Source: Tildeniella nuda ZEHNDER 1965/U140
Lineage (GTDB): Bacteria > Cyanobacteriota > Cyanobacteriia > Leptolyngbyales > Leptolyngbyaceae
DNA length: 64,000 nt
Reading direction: 5' to 3'
Assembly: GCA_019358895.1 (NCBI GenBank)
Contig: JAHHIG010000002.1
Coordinates: 62,001-126,000, forward strand
Shown piece after piece: positions 60,776 to 64,000 of this stretch. Each line of letters opens with the position of its first letter. Positions within the stretch are counted from its first letter, which is position 1. The notes under the pieces are model-generated. The model was not told where the DNA came from and searched no databases. It was given only the letters and a program-made list of their open reading frames with translations. A program made the position numbers and the translations under genes.

Positions 60776-63700
60776 ATGCAAACCCCTCCCTCATCCGGCT
60801 TCAGCCTGAGTACGCTCTCGATTCGACAGCATATTGGCACCTTAATGCTGACGCTGACCGTCATTGTGGTAGGCATCTTTTTTATCACGCAACTGCCCGT
60901 CGATCTGCTGCCGTCCATTACCTATCCTCGCATTGGGGTGCGACTGGAAGCACCGGGCATCTCGCCAGAGGTGGCGATCGACGAAATCACCCGACCGCTG
61001 GAAGAGGCGCTATCAACCACCGATGGAGTGGTGCAAATTTATTCGCAAACGCGCGAAGGGCAGGTCAACCTGGACTTGTACTTCAACCCTGGCAGCAATA
61101 TCGATCAGGCGCTCAACGACACGACGGCGGCGTTTAACCGGAACCGGAATCAGCTACCGGATACGATCGAAGAACCCCGTCTGTTTAAAGCCGATCCATC
61201 ACAGCTACCAGTCTACGAAATGGCGCTCACGTCGCCGTCCTTAAAGGATGTAGACTTGCGCGTGTTTGCCGATGAAGAACTGTCGCGTGAACTGAGTGTT
61301 GTGTCAGGCGTTGCGTCAGCGGATGTTTCGGGTGGCGTAGTGGAAGAAGTGCGCGTCAACATCGACCTGAATCGCCTGCAAGCGCTAAACATCGGACTGA
61401 CGGATGTGCTGGACGAACTGGAGCAGCGCAACCAGGATGTTTCTGGTGGACGCATTTTGGGCGAAAACTCGGAACCCTTAACGCGGGCAGTGGGACGGTT
61501 TCAGAATGCAAGGGAGATTCAGGATTTATCGTTTGCAGTTGGCGGTCAGCCGTCAGCGGTCAGCGGTCAGCCATCAGGAGGCAGTCAGCAGTCGGGAAGC
61601 GGTCAGCCGTCAGCGGTCAGTGGTCAGCAAACGACTTCAACGCAAAACTCGACAGCCACAACGCAAAACGCTTCTGCTCAACGGGTGTATTTGCGTGACT
61701 TTGCAGAAGTGATTGATGGCACGGAAGAAGAGCGGGTGCTGGTCAATCTCAATCGGCAAAAAGCGGTCAAAATCAGTGTGCAGAAGCAGCCGGATGCGAA
61801 TACGGTATCGGTGGTGGATGCGGTGAAGCAACGGCTGGAGGAGTTGCGGCAGTCGGGACTGGTTCCGGCAGACATGATCATTACGCCCACACTGGATGAG
61901 TCGAGGTTTATCCGCAACTCGCTGGCAGATGTGATCAATTCAGGTTTGTCGGGGGCGCTACTGGCTGCGATCGCCGTGTTCATTTTCTTAGGATCACTCC
62001 GACAGACCTTTATCATTGCGCTGACGATTCCCCTCTGTACATTGGCGGCAGCGATTGTCATGAAGTTCTGCGGCTTCTCGCTCAACATTTTTAGTTTGGG
62101 TGGTCTGGCAATCAGCGTGGGGCAGGCGATCGACACCTCGGTTGTGATTCTCGAAAACGTCAGCAAACGGGTGGAAGCGATTAAGCTGGACGGCAATCTT
62201 AACGGCAACGGACATCACAACGGTAATGGGAATGGCAAGAGCGATCGTGCTCGTACCCTGATTACCGCCGTAGAAGAAAGTAGCCGCGAGGTGGAATCGT
62301 CGCTGGTGGCTTCGACGGCTGCCAACCTGGTCTCGGTCTTGCCTTTTATCCTTGTAGGCGGATTCGTCTCGCTGCTGTTTAACGAACTCATTCTCACGAT
62401 TTGCTTTGCGGTAATCGCCTCACTGGTGGTCGCCCTTACCGTTGTGCCAATGTTGTCTGCCCGTCTCTTTGCCATTGAATGGTCGAGCGGCTTGAATCGG
62501 CTGTGGCTGCTACGTGCCTTTAACCAACGGCTGGATGGTGCCACGCGATCCTATAGCAACACGCTGGCAAAGGTGATTCGTCGTCGAGCGATCGTCCTTG
62601 TAACGGCATTCGTCGTGTTGGGTGGCAGCGGTGTGGTGATGGCAGGTCAGATTCCGCAAGAAATTTTGCCGCGTATCAGTACCGGGCAGGCAAATGTCAA
62701 CGTTCAGTTTCCGCCTGGAACCTCGCTAGAAACCAATCGGCGCGTGATGGCAGCAGTAGACGATGTGCTGCTGAAACAACCAGAGACAGATTATGTCTTC
62801 ACCACCGCAGGCGGGTCGCTGTTTGGCAACACCGTCTCGGCAAACCCATCGCGCAGTACAGGTAACGTGACGCTCAAAGACGGTAGCGACGTGGTGGAGT
62901 TTACCGAACGGGTGACGCGAGAAATGAACAAGCTCAACCTGGCAGGCATCCGGGTACGAGTTTCGGCGGGTTCTGTGCGCGGCTTGACGTTGAACAATTC
63001 ACCGTTGCGAGGTGCGGAAGTGGATGTGGTGCTTCAGGGCGAAGATGCCGAGGTGCTGCGGCAGGCGGGTCGGCAAGTGCTGTCGGCATTAGATGAGCAG
63101 GTAAAATTATCTGCGTTTCGCCCCGATGCGGACGATCGCCAGCCCGAAGTGCAAATTCGCCCCGATTGGGAACGCGCGAATGGTCTTGGTTTAACCACCC
63201 AGGAGATTGGCAGCACCATTCAAACGGCGATCGAAGGTTCTATCCCCACGCAATTGCAACGCAGCGAACGCCTGGTGGATGTGCGGGTGCAGTTGAACCA
63301 GGACTTACTGAAGCAGCCTTCCCAGTTGGCGCAACTCCCCTTATTTGTGGATAACAACGCTCTGGTACGGTTAAGCGACGTTGCCAAAATCGAAGAAGGG
63401 CAGGCTCCCGGTGAGATTCAGCGCATTAATCAGCGGGGCGTTTTTCTCATTGCAGGCAACCTGAACAAAGGCGCGAGTCTGGGTGCGGCATTAGAAGAAG
63501 TGCAGCAAATTGTCTCCAAGCTGGACTTGCCCGATGGCGTGACGGTGCTGCCAAGCTACGCCGGACAAACCAACAAAGAACTTCAGGGTGCGCTGGTGGT
63601 TCTAGGCGGACTCGCTGCCTTTCTGGTCTTTGTGGTCATGGCAGTGCAGTACAACTCTCTCATCGATCCGCTGGTCATTATTCTGACGGTGCCGTTGGCA

Positions 63701-64000
63701 CTGGCTGGCGGCATTTTGGGCTTGTTTGTGACACAAACCGCGATCGGCATTACCGTTGTCGTCGGTGCAGTCCTACTGATTGGGATTGTGGTTAACAACG
63801 CCATCATCATGGTAGAAACGGCAAACCAAATTCGTGAGGAAGAGAGGCTTGACCGTGCTACCGCTATTATGAAAGCCGCACCTCAACGTCTGCGCCCCAT
63901 CCTCATGACCACGATTACCACAGTCCTGGGACTTTTTCCCCTGGCACTGGGCATTGGCGAAGGATCAGAGTTCTTGCAGCCGTTGGGTGTGGTTGTCTTC
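60776..64000 (+). CDS. RND efflux transporter (AcrB/HAE1-like), 3' end beyond window
   Basis: The frame is open for 1075 codons to the right edge without a stop. The N-terminus (SIRQHIGTLMLTLTVIVVGI, then LPVDLLPSITYPRIGV) is typical for RND pumps. TM4 has the proton-relay Asp in GGLAISVGQAIDTSVVILEN, and a C-terminal copy of this TM region is also present (VVVGAVLLIGIVVNNAIIMV). There are two atypical insertions: residues about 256-300, encoded by TCAGC heptamers (61541-61631), and an Asn/Gly/His-rich loop (LNGNGHHNGNGNGK, about residue 480). It is a drug or metabolite efflux component; the substrate is unknown. The coding heptamer insert keeps the frame. Confidence 0.9.
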   Translation, partial: MQTPPSSGFSLSTLSIRQHIGTLMLTLTVIVVGIFFITQLPVDLLPSITYPRIGVRLEAPGISPEVAIDEITRPLEEALSTTDGVVQIYSQTREGQVNLDLYFNPGSNIDQALNDTTAAFNRNRNQLPDTIEEPRLFKADPSQLPVYEMALTSPSLKDVDLRVFADEELSRELSVVSGVASADVSGGVVEEVRVNIDLNRLQALNIGLTDVLDELEQRNQDVSGGRILGENSEPLTRAVGRFQNAREIQDLSFAVGGQPSAVSGQPSGGSQQSGSGQPSAVSGQQTTSTQNSTATTQNASAQRVYLRDFAEVIDGTEEERVLVNLNRQKAVKISVQKQPDANTVSVVDAVKQRLEELRQSGLVPADMIITPTLDESRFIRNSLADVINSGLSGALLAAIAVFIFLGSLRQTFIIALTIPLCTLAAAIVMKFCGFSLNIFSLGGLAISVGQAIDTSVVILENVSKRVEAIKLDGNLNGNGHHNGNGNGKSDRARTLITAVEESSREVESSLVASTAANLVSVLPFILVGGFVSLLFNELILTICFAVIASLVVALTVVPMLSARLFAIEWSSGLNRLWLLRAFNQRLDGATRSYSNTLAKVIRRRAIVLVTAFVVLGGSGVVMAGQIPQEILPRISTGQANVNVQFPPGTSLETNRRVMAAVDDVLLKQPETDYVFTTAGGSLFGNTVSANPSRSTGNVTLKDGSDVVEFTERVTREMNKLNLAGIRVRVSAGSVRGLTLNNSPLRGAEVDVVLQGEDAEVLRQAGRQVLSALDEQVKLSAFRPDADDRQPEVQIRPDWERANGLGLTTQEIGSTIQTAIEGSIPTQLQRSERLVDVRVQLNQDLLKQPSQLAQLPLFVDNNALVRLSDVAKIEEGQAPGEIQRINQRGVFLIAGNLNKGASLGAALEEVQQIVSKLDLPDGVTVLPSYAGQTNKELQGALVVLGGLAAFLVFVVMAVQYNSLIDPLVIILTVPLALAGGILGLFVTQTAIGITVVVGAVLLIGIVVNNAIIMVETANQIREEERLDRATAIMKAAPQRLRPILMTTITTVLGLFPLALGIGEGSEFLQPLGVVVF
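61541..61631 (+). repeat. TCAGC heptamers inside the RND coding sequence
   Basis: About 90 bp of GGTCAGC-type heptamers (also CGTCAGC and CATCAGG variants) encode GGQPSAVSGQPSGG, then SGQPSAVSGQQ. The same heptamer is intergenic at 35207-35234. The surrounding RND sequence resumes at RVYLRDFAEV, so the repeat is an in-frame insertion in a periplasmic loop. Confidence 0.8.

Noticed and set aside
1-64000. CRISPR array, rRNA genes, intact insertion sequence with transposase
   Set aside because: No array of regularly spaced repeats, no rRNA-like sequence and no transposase gene was seen; only remnants and short repeats are present.

Overview
The window comes from a cyanobacterium, most likely a filamentous, Leptolyngbya-like one. 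It carries an orange carotenoid protein with its fluorescence recovery protein, the 29-residue cytochrome b6f subunit PetN, very frequent HIP1 octamers (GCGATCGC), WD40/STAND proteins, a CyaB1-like cyclase and a TpsA-like haemagglutination protein. The genus is an inference.

Two regions differ in character. Positions 1 to about 27.6 kb look accessory: small ribbon-helix-helix (RHH) repressors with operator-like dyads, a FimB-sized tyrosine recombinase beside a site built like loxP (13-bp arms, 8-bp spacer), a HigB/HigA toxin-antitoxin module set inside remains of a helicase/R-M gene, truncated nuclease genes, two AT-rich orphan genes, and a seven-gene minus-strand operon (21956-27390). The boundary is marked at 27596-27642 by the 3' half of a tRNA-Pro(GGG) gene followed by a hairpin terminator. 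That is what one end of an element integrated in a tRNA gene looks like. From 27.7 kb to 64 kb the genes are mostly chromosomal in type.

Left region, in order: a NACHT-HEAT STAND ATPase (835-3966); a minus-strand cluster with an interrupted middle gene (4334-5183), divergent from an RHH gene; a helix-turn-helix gene carrying GTCCTAYAGGAC palindromes; cupin copy 1; the recombinase and its lox-like site; another RHH gene; small secreted proteins and a DUF559-like nuclease; two paralogous winged-helix proteins; HigBA; an RHH/unknown/pentapeptide operon; a truncated and an intact thermonuclease; Uma2; a 59-residue RHH gene; a retropepsin-like protease with a small partner; an Rpn-like remnant; a DUF3800-like gene and a divergent nuclease-like gene. 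The operon follows: winged-helix regulator, HTH protein, AAA ATPase with two membrane helices, YdjM-like membrane protein, HerA/TraD-like ATPase, HlyD-like lipoprotein and TolC-like coiled-coil protein. It is the best candidate here for an undescribed machine, possibly for export or DNA transfer.

Right region: cupin copy 2 and a membrane protein; an AAA-WD40 protein; a haemagglutination-domain protein; a TIR-AAA protein; a PAS-LuxR regulator; FRP and OCP (photoprotection); an NB-ARC-WD40 protein; an NfeD-like pair; an NAD(P)-binding protein; petN; an M4 protease-emfourin-HhH operon; a GAF-GAF-PAS class III cyclase next to a PAS/GAF histidine kinase; and an RND pump (adaptor plus transporter). 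The transporter runs off the right edge and has heptamer repeats inserted in its coding sequence. Several repeat families (nested-palindrome elements, TCAGC heptamers, CCCCACT heptamers) lie in this half.
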